Positions 28,335 to 37,692 are shown, numbered from the stretch's first letter. The stretch is 64,000 nucleotides of DNA from CATQGW01 sp965242565 (GCA_965242565.1 OZ251457.1:744001-808000), one strand, 5' to 3'. Notes: a model not told the origin generated them from the letters alone. Translations and numbers: made by a program.

Positions 28335-29357
28335 TCAGTTGGGGCGGCGGCCGGTGGCGCGGAGGGCGTAGAGCACCTGGGGGGTGTTTTGGTAGGTTTC
28401 GACGCCGACGTCGGCGAAGATTTGGTTGATGCCGTTGCGGATCTCGTCGGTCAGCTTCCAGTCGGTCGCGGCGACGTTTTCCTCAAGTTCCTGCTCGTTG
28501 CGCATGCCAACGAGCGCGCAGCTGACGGCGGGGTGGTCGAGCACCCAGGCGATGGCGAGCTGGGCGACGCTTTTGCCGTAGCCGTCGGCGAGCTCACCGA
28601 GCCGGCGGGTGACCTCGATTTCCTTGAGGAACTGGTCGCGCTCGAAGAGGGGCAGTTCGAAGGCGGTGCCGTTGCGGCGCCAGTCGCCCTCGTCGAACTG
28701 GGTGTCGGGGGTGAAAGCGCCGGTCAGCAGGCCGAAGCCGAGCGAGCCGTAGGCCATGTAGCCGACGCCGTTGGCGAGGCACCAGGGCAGGACGCGGTGC
28801 TCCATGCGGCGGTCGAACATGTGGTAGCCGACCTGGTTGGCGGCGATGTGCCCGTACTGCTCGCACTCCTGCATCATGTCGATGTTGAAGTTGGAGACGC
28901 CGTAGTGGCGGATTTTGCCGTCCTGCTTGAGCCGTTCGAGGCCTTCCATGGTCTCCTCGATCGGGGTGTCGTGGTCGGGCCAGTGGATCAGCATCAGGTC
29001 GATCACGTCGGTCTTGAGCCGGCGGAGGCAGCCCTCGGTGCGCTCGATGATGTGCTCGCGGGCGGCGTTGATGCCGACGACGGCGGGGCGGTCGTCGTAT
29101 TGGAAGCCGACTTTGGTGACGAGCACGATCTCGTTGCGGCGCGCGCCAAGCGCGTCGGCGAGCAGTTCTTCGGAGTGGTAGGGGCCGTAGACCTCGGCGG
29201 TGTCGAAGAGGGTGATGCCGCGGTCGATGGCGGCGTTGACGGCGCGGGCGGCCTCGCCCACATCGATGTGGCCGTACATCGTGGTGCTCATCTCCCAGGT
29301 GCCGAAGCCGACTGCCGAAGCGGTCAGGTCCGTGTTGCCGAACTGCCGCTGCTCCAT
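28335..29357 (-). CDS. Aldo/keto reductase
   Basis: 340 residues, NADPH-dependent reductase of the aldo/keto reductase superfamily. It begins MEQRQFGNTDLTASAVGFGT. The catalytic tetrad is visible: Asp and Tyr in LFDTAEVYGPYHSEE, Lys in VLVTKVGF, and His in DLMLIHWPDHDTP. The coenzyme end GMRNEQELEENVAA is also typical. Substrate unknown. It is transcribed away from yvcK across an 80-base gap, with GAGGGA before the ATG. Confidence 0.9.
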   Translation of the reverse strand: MEQRQFGNTDLTASAVGFGTWEMSTTMYGHIDVGEAARAVNAAIDRGITLFDTAEVYGPYHSEELLADALGARRNEIVLVTKVGFQYDDRPAVVGINAAREHIIERTEGCLRRLKTDVIDLMLIHWPDHDTPIEETMEGLERLKQDGKIRHYGVSNFNIDMMQECEQYGHIAANQVGYHMFDRRMEHRVLPWCLANGVGYMAYGSLGFGLLTGAFTPDTQFDEGDWRRNGTAFELPLFERDQFLKEIEVTRRLGELADGYGKSVAQLAIAWVLDHPAVSCALVGMRNEQELEENVAATDWKLTDEIRNGINQIFADVGVETYQNTPQVLYALRATGRRPN

Positions 29358-29424
29358 TGGGGTCCCTCGTCCTTCTAGTTGTCACGCTCCGCTGCACACG
29401 CTACCGTATTGAGCGGCGGGCGCA

Positions 29425-29430
29425 TATAGT
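29425..29430 (+). promoter_or_regulatory. TATAGT -10 like box before yvcK
   Basis: TATAGT ends seven bases before ATG 29438. No Shine-Dalgarno separates them, so a leaderless mRNA is likely. No convincing -35 is visible. Confidence 0.5.
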
Positions 29431-29437
29431 GTCGCAG

Positions 29438-30781
29438 ATGTCGCATCTGCCCGATCGCAGTTTACGCAAGTGGCTGGTCCCCGGGCTGGGGGTGAAGCGC
29501 TGGTTCCTGCTGCTGTTCGTGGGCACGGGGCTGCTGGGGCTGGGCGTGGCGTTCCTGCTGCGCGAGCTGTACGTGAGCGCGACGCTGCCCGACGCCTTCT
29601 ACTACATCACGCTCCAGTTCCTGCCCTACGCGGCGCGTGGGGCGGTGCTGATCGGCGTGGCGCTGCTCTGCGTGGGGGTGGGGGTCTGGAAGTTCACCTC
29701 GCACGCGGTGGCGGCGGCGCGCAGCTCGGCGAACGGAAACGGCGATGAGCCGCTGGTGGAGCTGATTCACCGCTACCGCTTCTCGGGGCGGGGGCCGCGG
29801 ATCGTCTGTCTGGGCGGGGGCACGGGGCTGTCGGTGCTGCTGCGGGGGCTGAAGGAATACAGCGACAACATCACGGCGATCGTGACGGTGGCGGACGACG
29901 GGGGGTCGTCGGGGCGGCTGCGGCGCGACATGGGGGTGATCGCGCCGGGCGATCTGCGCAACTGCATCGCGGCGCTGGCCGACGCGGAGCCGCTGGTCAC
30001 ACGGCTCTTCCAATACCGCTTCCCGGAGGGTTCGGGTGAGGGGCTGGAGGGGCATTCGTTCGGGAATTTGTTCATCGTGGCGATGTCGGACATCACGGGC
30101 AGCATGGAGGAGGCGATTCGGGAGACGGGGCGGGTGCTGGCGGTGCGCGGGCGGATTTTGCCGTCGACGCTGGAGAACATCCGGCTGGCGGCGCTGACCA
30201 ACGAGGGGGAGGTGATTCGGGGGGAGTCGCAGATTTCGGAGGCGGGCAAGCAGATTCGGCAGCTGACGCTGGAGCCGCAGCAGCCGCCGGCCTACCCGGA
30301 CACGGCCAACGCGATCCGCAACGCGGACGTGATCGTGGTGGGGCCGGGCAGCCTCTACACGAGCGTGCTGCCGAACCTGCTGGTGCCGGAGCTGCGGATC
30401 GCGTTCCAGGAGTCGCAGGCGATGAAGCTCTACGTGTCGAACGTGGCGACGCAGCCGGGCGAGACGGATCATTTCAGCGTGGAGGATCACGTGCGGACGA
30501 TCGCCGAGCACATCGGGGGGACGCCGTTCGACTATGTGCTGGCGAACAGCAACGCTTCGGCGCGGCTGCCGCGCCGCTGGAACTCGCAGCCGGTGCAGCT
30601 GGACGGGGGGGGCGAGGGCTTCGACGGTGCGGCGATCATCGAGGCGGACATCGTGGACACGGGCAACCGCTACCGGCACGACGCGGAGAAGTTGGCCGAT
30701 GCGATCCTGACCACGTACCATGAGCGAGGCGAGGCGGGCGTGCGCGCGCGCCGCCAACCGATCAGCGTGCTGGCCAAGTAG
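29438..30781 (+). CDS. yvcK: YvcK/CofD-like protein (gluconeogenesis factor family) with membrane anchor
   Basis: 447 residues. YvcK-family proteins bind UDP-sugars and are needed for cell-wall homeostasis and growth on gluconeogenic carbon in other bacteria. The domain starts IVCLGGGTGLSVLLRGLKEY and has TVADDGGSSGRLRRDMGVI, PGDLRNCIAALAD, GHSFGNLF and VVGPGSLYTSVLPNLLV. Two hydrophobic segments precede it (about 21-44 and 52-72), so this version is membrane-attached, unlike the soluble Bacillus protein. ATG 29438 follows TATAGT by seven bases; a GTG three codons upstream is possible. secG follows 27 bases downstream. Confidence 0.9.
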   Translation: MSHLPDRSLRKWLVPGLGVKRWFLLLFVGTGLLGLGVAFLLRELYVSATLPDAFYYITLQFLPYAARGAVLIGVALLCVGVGVWKFTSHAVAAARSSANGNGDEPLVELIHRYRFSGRGPRIVCLGGGTGLSVLLRGLKEYSDNITAIVTVADDGGSSGRLRRDMGVIAPGDLRNCIAALADAEPLVTRLFQYRFPEGSGEGLEGHSFGNLFIVAMSDITGSMEEAIRETGRVLAVRGRILPSTLENIRLAALTNEGEVIRGESQISEAGKQIRQLTLEPQQPPAYPDTANAIRNADVIVVGPGSLYTSVLPNLLVPELRIAFQESQAMKLYVSNVATQPGETDHFSVEDHVRTIAEHIGGTPFDYVLANSNASARLPRRWNSQPVQLDGGGEGFDGAAIIEADIVDTGNRYRHDAEKLADAILTTYHERGEAGVRARRQPISVLAK

Positions 30782-30808
30782 CGGCCGCAGCAGTCCGATG
30801 CGAGATCC

Positions 30809-31033
30809 ATGAGCGGCTCCGAGATTCTCAACGTGTTCCAGATTCTGATCGCCCTGACGGTGATTGCGGCGGTCGTGATGCAGGCCAAGGGCGCGGGCCT
30901 GGGCAACATCTTCGGCGGCGCGGGGGGCGACGGCTACCGCACGCGGCGGGGGCTGGAGCGGACGCTGTTCCGCGGCACCATCGTGCTGATGCTGGTGTTC
31001 GTGGGGCTGTCGATCGCGGCGGTGCGTCTGTAG
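30809..31033 (+). CDS. secG: Preprotein translocase subunit SecG
   Basis: 74 residues, usual size. Two membrane helices (ILNVFQILIALTVIAAVVMQ and FRGTIVLMLVFVGLSIAAV) flank the conserved cytoplasmic loop KGAGLGNIFGG and a short RTRRGLERTLF. SecG assists SecYE in protein export. It lies between yvcK and fmt with short gaps. Confidence 0.9.
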   Translation: MSGSEILNVFQILIALTVIAAVVMQAKGAGLGNIFGGAGGDGYRTRRGLERTLFRGTIVLMLVFVGLSIAAVRL

Positions 31034-31048
31034 GAGCTGCGCCGCCCG

Positions 31049-31054
31049 TATGCT
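31049..31054 (+). promoter_or_regulatory. TATGCT -10 like box before fmt
   Basis: TATGCT ends nine bases before the fmt ATG (31064). No Shine-Dalgarno lies in between. Confidence 0.35.
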
Positions 31055-31063
31055 CGACGTACG

Positions 31064-32005
31064 ATGCCGATTCGCACCGTCTTCTTCGGGTCGCCGGATT
31101 TCGCCGTGCCGACGCTCAATGCGCTGATCGACAGTCCGTACCGGCCCGTCGCGGTGGCGACGCAGCCGGATCGCGGGGCTGGGCGTGGGCGCAAACTGCG
31201 GCGTCCGCCGGTCGCGGAGCGCGCCGCGGAGGCGGGGATCATTGCGCTTCAGCCGTCGCGCCTGCGCGATCCTGAAGCGGTCACGGAGATTGCGGCACTG
31301 GCGCCCGATCTGCAAATCGTCGCCGCCTACGGTCAGCTGTTGCCGCCGGCGGTGCTGGATGCGCCGCGGTACGGCACGCTCAACGTGCATGCCTCGCTGC
31401 TGCCGCGCTGGCGCGGGGCAGCGCCCGTCTCCGCCGCGATTGCGGCGGGCGACGCGGAAACGGGCGCGACGATCATGCTCGTCGATGAGACGGAGGACAC
31501 AGGCCCGATTCTGGCGCAGCGGGCGACGGCGATCGGGGCGCGGGAGACGGCGGGCGAGCTGAGCGATCGGCTGGCGGCGCTGGGGGCGTCGCTGCTGTTG
31601 GAAACGATCCCGCGCTGGCTGGCGGGGGAGATTGAGCCACAGGCGCAGGATGCGGCTCTGGCGACGCGGGCGCGGCGGGTGCGCAAGGATGCGGGGCGGA
31701 TCGACTGGGCGCTTCCGGCGGCGCAGATCGCGCGGAATGTGCGGGCGTACACGCCGTGGCCGGGGGCGTTCACGGAGCTGGAGGGGCAGCGCGTGCGGCT
31801 GGCGGCGGCATTCGCCGAGGACGGCGCGGGTGCCGCGGGAGAGATCGTTTCAGTGAGCGCTGACACGATCCGGGCGGGCACGGGCGACGGCGTACTGGCG
31901 GTTGAGCGTCTGCAACGGGCGGGGAAGCGGGAGATGTCGGCGGCGGAGTTTGCGCGCGGCGCGGGAAATCTGGTCGGCAAGCGATTCGGCGAGACCGATG
32001 TCTGA
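31064..32005 (+). CDS. fmt: Methionyl-tRNA formyltransferase
   Basis: Formylates initiator Met-tRNA. 313 residues, normal length. It begins MPIRTVFFGSPDFAVPTLNA. The formyl-transfer domain has NVHASLLPRWRGAAPVSAAI (Asn and His catalytic residues) and ETGATIMLVDETEDTGPIL with the catalytic Asp. The C-terminal tRNA-binding domain includes RIDWALPAAQIARNVRAYTP and PWPGAF. The stop overlaps the rlmN start by eight bases, so the two genes are coupled. Confidence 0.95.
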   Translation: MPIRTVFFGSPDFAVPTLNALIDSPYRPVAVATQPDRGAGRGRKLRRPPVAERAAEAGIIALQPSRLRDPEAVTEIAALAPDLQIVAAYGQLLPPAVLDAPRYGTLNVHASLLPRWRGAAPVSAAIAAGDAETGATIMLVDETEDTGPILAQRATAIGARETAGELSDRLAALGASLLLETIPRWLAGEIEPQAQDAALATRARRVRKDAGRIDWALPAAQIARNVRAYTPWPGAFTELEGQRVRLAAAFAEDGAGAAGEIVSVSADTIRAGTGDGVLAVERLQRAGKREMSAAEFARGAGNLVGKRFGETDV

Positions 32006-33074
32006 CGCGGGTTTGCTGGACCTCGATCTGGAGGGGCTGACTGCGCTGCTCGGCGAGTTGGGGCAGCCGCCGTTCCGGGCGCGGCAGCTGTACCGCCAGA
32101 TCTGGCAGCGCGGCGCGCTCGATCCGTCGGCGATGAGCGACCTACCGCGCTCGCTGCGCGAGCAGCTGGCGGAGCGCATCGCCGCCCCGCCCGCGCCGCT
32201 CGACACGCAAACCAGCGAGGACGGCTCCACGACCAAGGCGCTGCTGCCGCTGGCCGACGGCGAGCTGGTGGAGACGGTCTTAATTCGGCACGATCCACAC
32301 GAGCAATCAAGCCCGACCGCGCGGCGCACCGTCTGCCTTTCAACGCAGGCGGGCTGCGCGATGGGCTGCACGTTCTGCGCGACGGGCGCGCAGGGCTTCC
32401 GGCGGCAGTTGTCGGTCGGCGAGGTGCTCGTGCAGGCGCTACTCGCGCGGTCGTGGGCGCGCGAGGAGAGCGGCGAGCTGACGCACATCGTCTTCATGGG
32501 GATGGGCGAGCCACTGGCGAACTATGAGACGGTCAGTGCGGCGCTGGCGCGGCTGACGGATGCGGACGGGTTCGGGCTGTCGCCGCGGCGGATTACGGTT
32601 TCGACAGTGGGATTGCCGGCGCAGATGCGGCGTTTGGCGGCGGAGCACCCGCAGGTGAATTTGGCGGTCAGCCTGCACGCCGCGGATGCGGCGCTGCGCC
32701 GTCGGCTGGTGCCGGTGCCGCCGGCGTCGCCAACGGAGATCGTCGCGGCAGCGCGCGAGCACTCCAAGCGAACGAAACGGCGGGTGACGTTTGAGTACGT
32801 GCTGCTGGCGGGCGTCAACGACTCGCGTGCGCAGGCGCGGGCGTTGGCCGATCGGATTGCGGGGATTCGCTGCCAGGTGAATCTGATTCCGTTCAATCCG
32901 TCGCCGGGGGTGGAGGGTCGGCGGCCGAGTCGGGGGGCGACGCTGGGGTTTCAGCAGGCGTTGTCGGAGCGGGGGATTGCGGTGAATGTGCGCGTCGAAA
33001 AAGGCCGCGACATCGCCGCCGCCTGCGGCCAACTGCGCGGCGATCGGCTGCGAGGAGCGGAAGCGCACCGCTGA
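31998..33074 (+). CDS. rlmN: 23S rRNA (adenine2503-C2)-methyltransferase RlmN
   Basis: Radical SAM enzyme that methylates A2503 of 23S rRNA and some tRNAs. 358 residues from ATG 31998, which overlaps the fmt end. The cluster-binding motif CAMGCTFCATG (CxxxCxxC) is intact. GMGEPLANYETV, RITVSTVGLPAQMRRLA and NLAVSLHAADAALRRRLVP are family hallmarks. INPFNP-like text (LIPFNPSPGVEG) and VRVEKGRDIAAACGQL complete the C terminus, the last with the catalytic Cys. Confidence 0.95.
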   Translation: MSDAGLLDLDLEGLTALLGELGQPPFRARQLYRQIWQRGALDPSAMSDLPRSLREQLAERIAAPPAPLDTQTSEDGSTTKALLPLADGELVETVLIRHDPHEQSSPTARRTVCLSTQAGCAMGCTFCATGAQGFRRQLSVGEVLVQALLARSWAREESGELTHIVFMGMGEPLANYETVSAALARLTDADGFGLSPRRITVSTVGLPAQMRRLAAEHPQVNLAVSLHAADAALRRRLVPVPPASPTEIVAAAREHSKRTKRRVTFEYVLLAGVNDSRAQARALADRIAGIRCQVNLIPFNPSPGVEGRRPSRGATLGFQQALSERGIAVNVRVEKGRDIAAACGQLRGDRLRGAEAHR

Positions 33075-33117
33075 TCGTCCGCACGCGCTCGGCAGGCGCG
33101 ACAGGAATGGACAGTGA

Positions 33118-33789
33118 TCAGGACTCGGCGGAAGCCGAGGCTTCGGCATCCCCGTCCGGCGCTTCCCCTTCGGGGGCCTCGCCCTCGGGCACTTCCACGC
33201 CCTCGACGCCCTCTTCTTCCTCTTCCTCGACCAGACGCGGGGCGAGGACGGTGGCGATGGCGACGGCTTCGTCGGCGAGCGCACGGACGCCTTCGGGGAG
33301 GGTGATGTCGCGCACCAGAACGCTGGAGCCGAACTCGCTCAGACCGCTCACCTCGATCTCGATCTCGGAGGGCATCTCGAGCGGCAGCGCTTCGAGCATC
33401 AGGTATTCGAGCGACTGCACGAGCGTGCCGCCGAGCGCGACAGCTTCGGCGTCGCCGATCAGCCGCACCCGCGCCTCGCTGTGAATGGCGCGGGCCAGAT
33501 CGACTTGATAGAAATCGACATGCAGCAGTTGACCGCTGACCGGGTGGCGCTGCACCTCGCGGAGCACGACCGGCACGGTGTCGCCGCCGTCGATTTCCAT
33601 CTGCACGACGGCGTTGCGGTCAACCGAGCGGAAGACGCGCTGGAGTTCGACGAGCGGCGTCTGGATGGTGATCGATTCGACGCCGCGTCCGTAGACATTG
33701 CAAGGCAGCACGCCGGCGCGGCGCAGCTGCTTAACGGCGCTGCCGGTGATGCTGCGCGTTTGCGCGTGGAGAGTCGCGTCGTCGGGCAT
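33118..33789 (-). CDS. rplY: 50S ribosomal protein L25/general stress protein Ctc
   Basis: 223 residues, the long CTC form with two domains. The N-terminal 5S rRNA-binding barrel has GSAVKQLRRAGVLPCNVYGR and HPVSGQLLHVDFYQVD; the C-terminal domain has EIEIEVSGLSEFGSSVLVRD. It ends with a long acidic tail (EEEEEE then Gly/Glu/Ala repeats), common in this form. CAGGAG precedes the ATG. It is divergent from hyuA. Confidence 0.93.
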   Translation of the reverse strand: MPDDATLHAQTRSITGSAVKQLRRAGVLPCNVYGRGVESITIQTPLVELQRVFRSVDRNAVVQMEIDGGDTVPVVLREVQRHPVSGQLLHVDFYQVDLARAIHSEARVRLIGDAEAVALGGTLVQSLEYLMLEALPLEMPSEIEIEVSGLSEFGSSVLVRDITLPEGVRALADEAVAIATVLAPRLVEEEEEEGVEGVEVPEGEAPEGEAPDGDAEASASAES

Positions 33790-33873
33790 GTCGGGCTGCT
33801 CCTGCCTCTCTGAGCGACGTTATGGCGGGCGGTGGGTGTGGTCAAGCGGAGCCAGCGTTGGCGGGTGTGCGGA

Positions 33874-33879
33874 TAGACT
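33874..33879 (+). promoter_or_regulatory. TAGACT -10 like box before hyuA
   Basis: TAGACT ends seven bases before ATG 33887, identical in hexamer and spacing to the gatB site. A leaderless transcript is likely. Confidence 0.5.
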
Positions 33880-33886
33880 CGCGGCC

Positions 33887-35905
33887 ATGGCGGAACGACG
33901 GGTGCAACGACAGCTGCTTGGCGTTGATGTAGGCGGCACGTTCACGGACTTCGTGTACGTGGAGGGCGGGCGGACGCGGATCGCGAAGCGTCCTTCGACG
34001 CCCTCGGATCCGGGCCGCGCCATCGTGGACGGGCTGCGCGAGTTGGGCTGGGCGCCGACGGATGTGGTGCATGGCTCGACGGTGGCGACGAACACGCTGC
34101 TCACGCGGACAGGCGCGCCGACCGCGCTGATCACCACGCGCGGCTTCCGCGACACGCTGGAGATTAGGCGGCAGGCGCGGCCGGACCTGTACGCGCTGCA
34201 TCCGACGCGGCCGGATCCGCTGGTCGGCGAGGCGCTGCGCTTCGAGGTAGGCGAGCGGATCGCGGCGGACGGGGAGGTGGTTGAGCCGCTTGATGAGGAT
34301 GGGCTGGCGCGGGTGTTGGACGCGATCGAGGCGTCGGGCGTGCGTTCGGTCGCGATCTGCTTCCTGTTCTCGTTCGTCAATCCGGCGCACGAGCGGCGCG
34401 CGGCGGCGCTGGCTCGGGGGCGCGGGTTGGCCGTCTCCGCCTCGCACGAAGTGCTGCCCCAGCACCGCGAGTACGAGCGCACCAGCACTACGGTCGCCAA
34501 CGCCTACCTCGCGCCGGTGATGTCGAACTACCTGAGCAAGCTGGAGCGCTCGCTCTCCGAGCAGACTGCCGCGGGCGCGTCGGTCGGGCTGCGGATTATG
34601 CAGTCCAACGGCGGCAGTCTGAGCGCGGCGGGCGCGGGCGAACAGGCCGTCCGCACAGTGCTGTCCGGCCCGGCGGGCGGCGTGGCCGGCGCGTTCGCGG
34701 CGGCGGTGGCGGCCGGCTACGCGCAGGCGATCACGTTCGATATGGGCGGGACATCGGCCGATGTCTCGCTCTGCCCGGGGCGGCTGCTGGAGCGCACCGA
34801 TTTGACGATCGACGGGATGCCGATTCGGACGCCGGCGGTGGATCTGCACACGGTTGGCGCGGGCGGCGGCTCAATTGCCTGGTTCGACGCGGGCGGCGCG
34901 CTGCGGGTGGGGCCGCAGAGCGCGGGCGCGGACCCGGGGCCGGCGGCCTACGGGCGCGGGGAGTCGCCGACAGTGACCGACGCGCACGCGGTGCTGGGGC
35001 GTCTGCGCCCCGAGCAGCGGCTGGGCGGGACGATCGCGCTCGATCCGGCGCGCGCGGAGCGGGCGCTGCGCACGGTGGCCGCGCCCTTCGGCGATGATCC
35101 GCTGCGCGCGGCGGCGGCGGTGATCGATGTGGTCAACGCGAACATGGCGCGGGCGCTGCGGGTGATTTCGGTGGAGCGCGGGCACGATCCGGCGCGCTTC
35201 ACGCTGGTCGCTTTCGGCGGCGCGGGGCCGCTGCACGCCTGCGACCTGGCCGACGCGCTGGGCATTCCCGCCGCCGTAATTCCGCCCTCGCCGGGCGTGC
35301 TGAGCGCGAGCGGGATGCTGAGCGCCGACGTGACGCGCGACGCCGAGCGCGGCGCGCATCTCGTGATCCCCGCCGACGGCGGCGCGGACCTGGCGGCGCT
35401 CTCAAACATCTACGACGAGCTGCGCGAGCAGGCGTCGCGGGCGATCGCGGCGGACGGCTACGGTGAGGATGTGCGGATCGAGTACGCGGCGGACCTGCGC
35501 TATCGCGGGCAGTCGCACGAGCTGACGGTCGGGCTGGCGGAGCACGGCTCGGCGGAGGCGATCCGCGAGGCGTTCCAGGCGGCGCACGAGGAACGCTTCG
35601 GCTTCCGCGACGAAGCGCGCGGGGTGGAGCTGGTCACGGCGCGGGTCAAGGCGCGCGCGCCGGGCCACGAACCGCCACCGCGGGTGGACGCGGCGGAGTC
35701 GGCGATGGCCGAGGCGGAGCATCAGGTGATGTGGGACAAGCCGCGTTTGACGCGGTTCCTCGATCGCGCCGCCGTGGCGAACGTGACTGAGCGCGTCGTC
35801 GGGCCGGCGGTGATTACGCAGGTGGACGCGACGACGCTGGTACCGCCGGGCTGGGCGGCGCGCCCGCTGGAGAGCGGCGCGCTGTTGTTGGAGCGAGTCT
35901 CATGA
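33887..35905 (+). CDS. hyuA: Hydantoinase/oxoprolinase family protein, subunit A
   Basis: 672 residues of the HyuA/5-oxoprolinase ATP-dependent amidohydrolase family, which opens cyclic amides such as N-methylhydantoin or 5-oxoproline. The ATPase fold is clear: LLGVDVGGTFTDFVYVEGG and VHGSTVATNTLLTRTGAPTA. NANMARALRVISVERGHDP, ITFDMGGTSADVSL and LVAFGGAGPLHACDLADALG follow. An ATGA overlap (35902-35905) couples it to hyuB. The substrate cannot be assigned from sequence. Confidence 0.92.
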   Translation: MAERRVQRQLLGVDVGGTFTDFVYVEGGRTRIAKRPSTPSDPGRAIVDGLRELGWAPTDVVHGSTVATNTLLTRTGAPTALITTRGFRDTLEIRRQARPDLYALHPTRPDPLVGEALRFEVGERIAADGEVVEPLDEDGLARVLDAIEASGVRSVAICFLFSFVNPAHERRAAALARGRGLAVSASHEVLPQHREYERTSTTVANAYLAPVMSNYLSKLERSLSEQTAAGASVGLRIMQSNGGSLSAAGAGEQAVRTVLSGPAGGVAGAFAAAVAAGYAQAITFDMGGTSADVSLCPGRLLERTDLTIDGMPIRTPAVDLHTVGAGGGSIAWFDAGGALRVGPQSAGADPGPAAYGRGESPTVTDAHAVLGRLRPEQRLGGTIALDPARAERALRTVAAPFGDDPLRAAAAVIDVVNANMARALRVISVERGHDPARFTLVAFGGAGPLHACDLADALGIPAAVIPPSPGVLSASGMLSADVTRDAERGAHLVIPADGGADLAALSNIYDELREQASRAIAADGYGEDVRIEYAADLRYRGQSHELTVGLAEHGSAEAIREAFQAAHEERFGFRDEARGVELVTARVKARAPGHEPPPRVDAAESAMAEAEHQVMWDKPRLTRFLDRAAVANVTERVVGPAVITQVDATTLVPPGWAARPLESGALLLERVS

Positions 35906-37515
35906 CTGCACACGATCAGACACCCGCCAATGTGCCCGATCCGGCGCGGCTGGCGATCTTCGACTCGTTGGTTTCCTCGATTGCGGATGAGATGGGGGCG
36001 ACGCTGCGGCACACGGCGCTCTCGCCGAACATCAAGGAGCGGGCCGATTTCTCCTGCGCGGCGTTCGACGCGGAGGGGCAGCTGCTGGCCCAGGCGGCGC
36101 ACATTCCGGTGCATCTGGGCGCGATGCCGGAGTCGGTGCGGGCGGTGGCCGAGCTTGCGCCGTGGCGGCCGGGCGACCTGGCGATTCTCAACGATCCGTT
36201 CCTGGGCGGCACGCACCTGCCCGATGTGACGATGGTCTCGCCGGTCTTCGCCGACGGCGTCGAAACGCCGATCGGTTATGTCGCCAGCCGTGCGCACCAG
36301 GCCGACATCGGCGGGATGGCGCCTGGCTCAATGCCGGTCGCGGAGGAGTTAATCCAGGAGGGGCTGGTGATCCCGCCGCTGCGGCTGTACCGCGCGGGGG
36401 AGCTGGTCTCGGAGGCGCTGGCGCTGATCCTGCGCAATGTGCGCACGCCCGACGAGCGGCGCGGCGATTTCGCGGCGCAGGTCGCGGCGCAGCGGTTGGG
36501 CGAGCGTCGGATCGCGGCGCTGCACAATGATCTGGGCGCGGAGGCGTGGGCGGCGCATACGGCGGCGCTGCTCGATCACGGCGAGCGGGCGGCGCGGGCG
36601 GCGCTGCGCGAGCTGCCGGAGGGCCGCTGGACATTCGAAGACGCGCTGGACGACGACGGGCATTCAGATGAGCCGGTGCCGATTCGGGTCGCGCTGACAC
36701 TGGCGGAGGGCGGTGCGCACTTCGACTTCAGCGGCAGCGCGCCGCAGCGGGCGGCTTCGATCAACGCCGTCGCGCCGGTCGCGCGCTCCGCCTGCTACTA
36801 CGTGATCCGCTGCCTGCTGCCGCCGGAGACGCCGACCAACGCGGGGCTGTTCCGCCCCATCGCGTTCACACTGCCGTCGGGCAGCGTGGTCGCGGCCAAC
36901 CCGCCGGTCGCGGTGGCGGCGGGCAACGTGGAGACGAGCCAGCGGATCGTGGACACGGTCTGGGGCGCATTTGCGCAGATTTTGCCGGAGCGGATGCCGG
37001 CGGCGTCGAGCGGGACGATGAACAACCTCACCGCGGGGGGCCTGGATCCGCGCACGGGCGGGCCGTGGGCGTACTACGAGACGAGCGGCGGCGGTCTGGG
37101 CGGCGGCCCGCAGAGCGCCGGCCTCAACGCCGCGCACAGCCATATGACCAACACGCTCAACACGCCGGCGGAGGCGCTGGAGTTGGCCTATCCGCTGCGG
37201 GTGCTGGAGAACAGCATCCGTCGCGGCAGCGGCGGCGAAGGCCGACATCGCGGCGGCGACGGCCTGGTGCGGCGCACGCAATTCCTGGGCGACGCCACGG
37301 TGACGCTGATCACCGAACGCCGCATCGGGCGCGCCTGGGGCGCAGCCGGCGGCGGCGCAGGCGAGCAAGGTCGCAATTGGCTGGAGGCGCAGGGCGAAGG
37401 AACCGAGCGCGAGTTGCGCGCGCTCCCGGGCAAAGTAGTGCTGCCGGTAAAGGCGGGCGATGCAATCCGCATCGAAACCCCGGGCGGCGGCGGCTGGGGC
37501 CCAGCCGAGAGCTAA
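35902..37515 (+). CDS. hyuB: Hydantoinase B/oxoprolinase family protein
   Basis: 537 residues, the second subunit of the HyuAB-type enzyme. It shows SLVSSIADEMGATLRHTALSP and IKERADFSCAAFDAEGQLLA. NDPFLGGTHLPDVTMVSPVF, VASRAHQADIGGMAPGSMP and GGGLGGGPQSAGLNAAHSHM are all conserved in the family. It forms a two-gene operon with hyuA; the downstream region is a long repeat-filled gap with no further gene on this strand. Confidence 0.92.
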   Translation: MTAHDQTPANVPDPARLAIFDSLVSSIADEMGATLRHTALSPNIKERADFSCAAFDAEGQLLAQAAHIPVHLGAMPESVRAVAELAPWRPGDLAILNDPFLGGTHLPDVTMVSPVFADGVETPIGYVASRAHQADIGGMAPGSMPVAEELIQEGLVIPPLRLYRAGELVSEALALILRNVRTPDERRGDFAAQVAAQRLGERRIAALHNDLGAEAWAAHTAALLDHGERAARAALRELPEGRWTFEDALDDDGHSDEPVPIRVALTLAEGGAHFDFSGSAPQRAASINAVAPVARSACYYVIRCLLPPETPTNAGLFRPIAFTLPSGSVVAANPPVAVAAGNVETSQRIVDTVWGAFAQILPERMPAASSGTMNNLTAGGLDPRTGGPWAYYETSGGGLGGGPQSAGLNAAHSHMTNTLNTPAEALELAYPLRVLENSIRRGSGGEGRHRGGDGLVRRTQFLGDATVTLITERRIGRAWGAAGGGAGEQGRNWLEAQGEGTERELRALPGKVVLPVKAGDAIRIETPGGGGWGPAES

Positions 37516-37577
37516 GACCCGCTCGCCCCTCAGTCACTCCCGCCCCTTAGGTTCCGTCATTCCCGCCCCCTCTCCCC

Positions 37578-37692
37578 GTCATTCCCGCCCCCGAGCGGGA
37601 ACCCAAACCCAACGTCGTCCGCAGCGCAACGGCCCGAGTTGCCTGCCAACCCCTGTTCGTAGAGCATCCCGACATGCAGCGTCACCGACCAT
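37578..37692 (+). repeat. Dispersed ~115-bp intergenic element, copy 1
   Basis: It starts with a hairpin (TTCCCGC 37582-37588, GCGGGAA 37595-37601) and continues through CGCAGCG, GTTG/CCTGCCAACCCC, TGTTCGTAG and CATCCCGACATG. The same order of segments occurs at 55962-56082. Confidence 0.7.

Noticed and set aside
30670..31390. Minus-strand open frames opposite yvcK, secG and fmt
   Set aside because: Arg/His-rich shadow readings; the plus strand genes are unambiguous.
33118..33300. Ser/Pro-rich plus-strand peptide near rplY end
   Set aside because: It is the complement of the acidic L25 tail.
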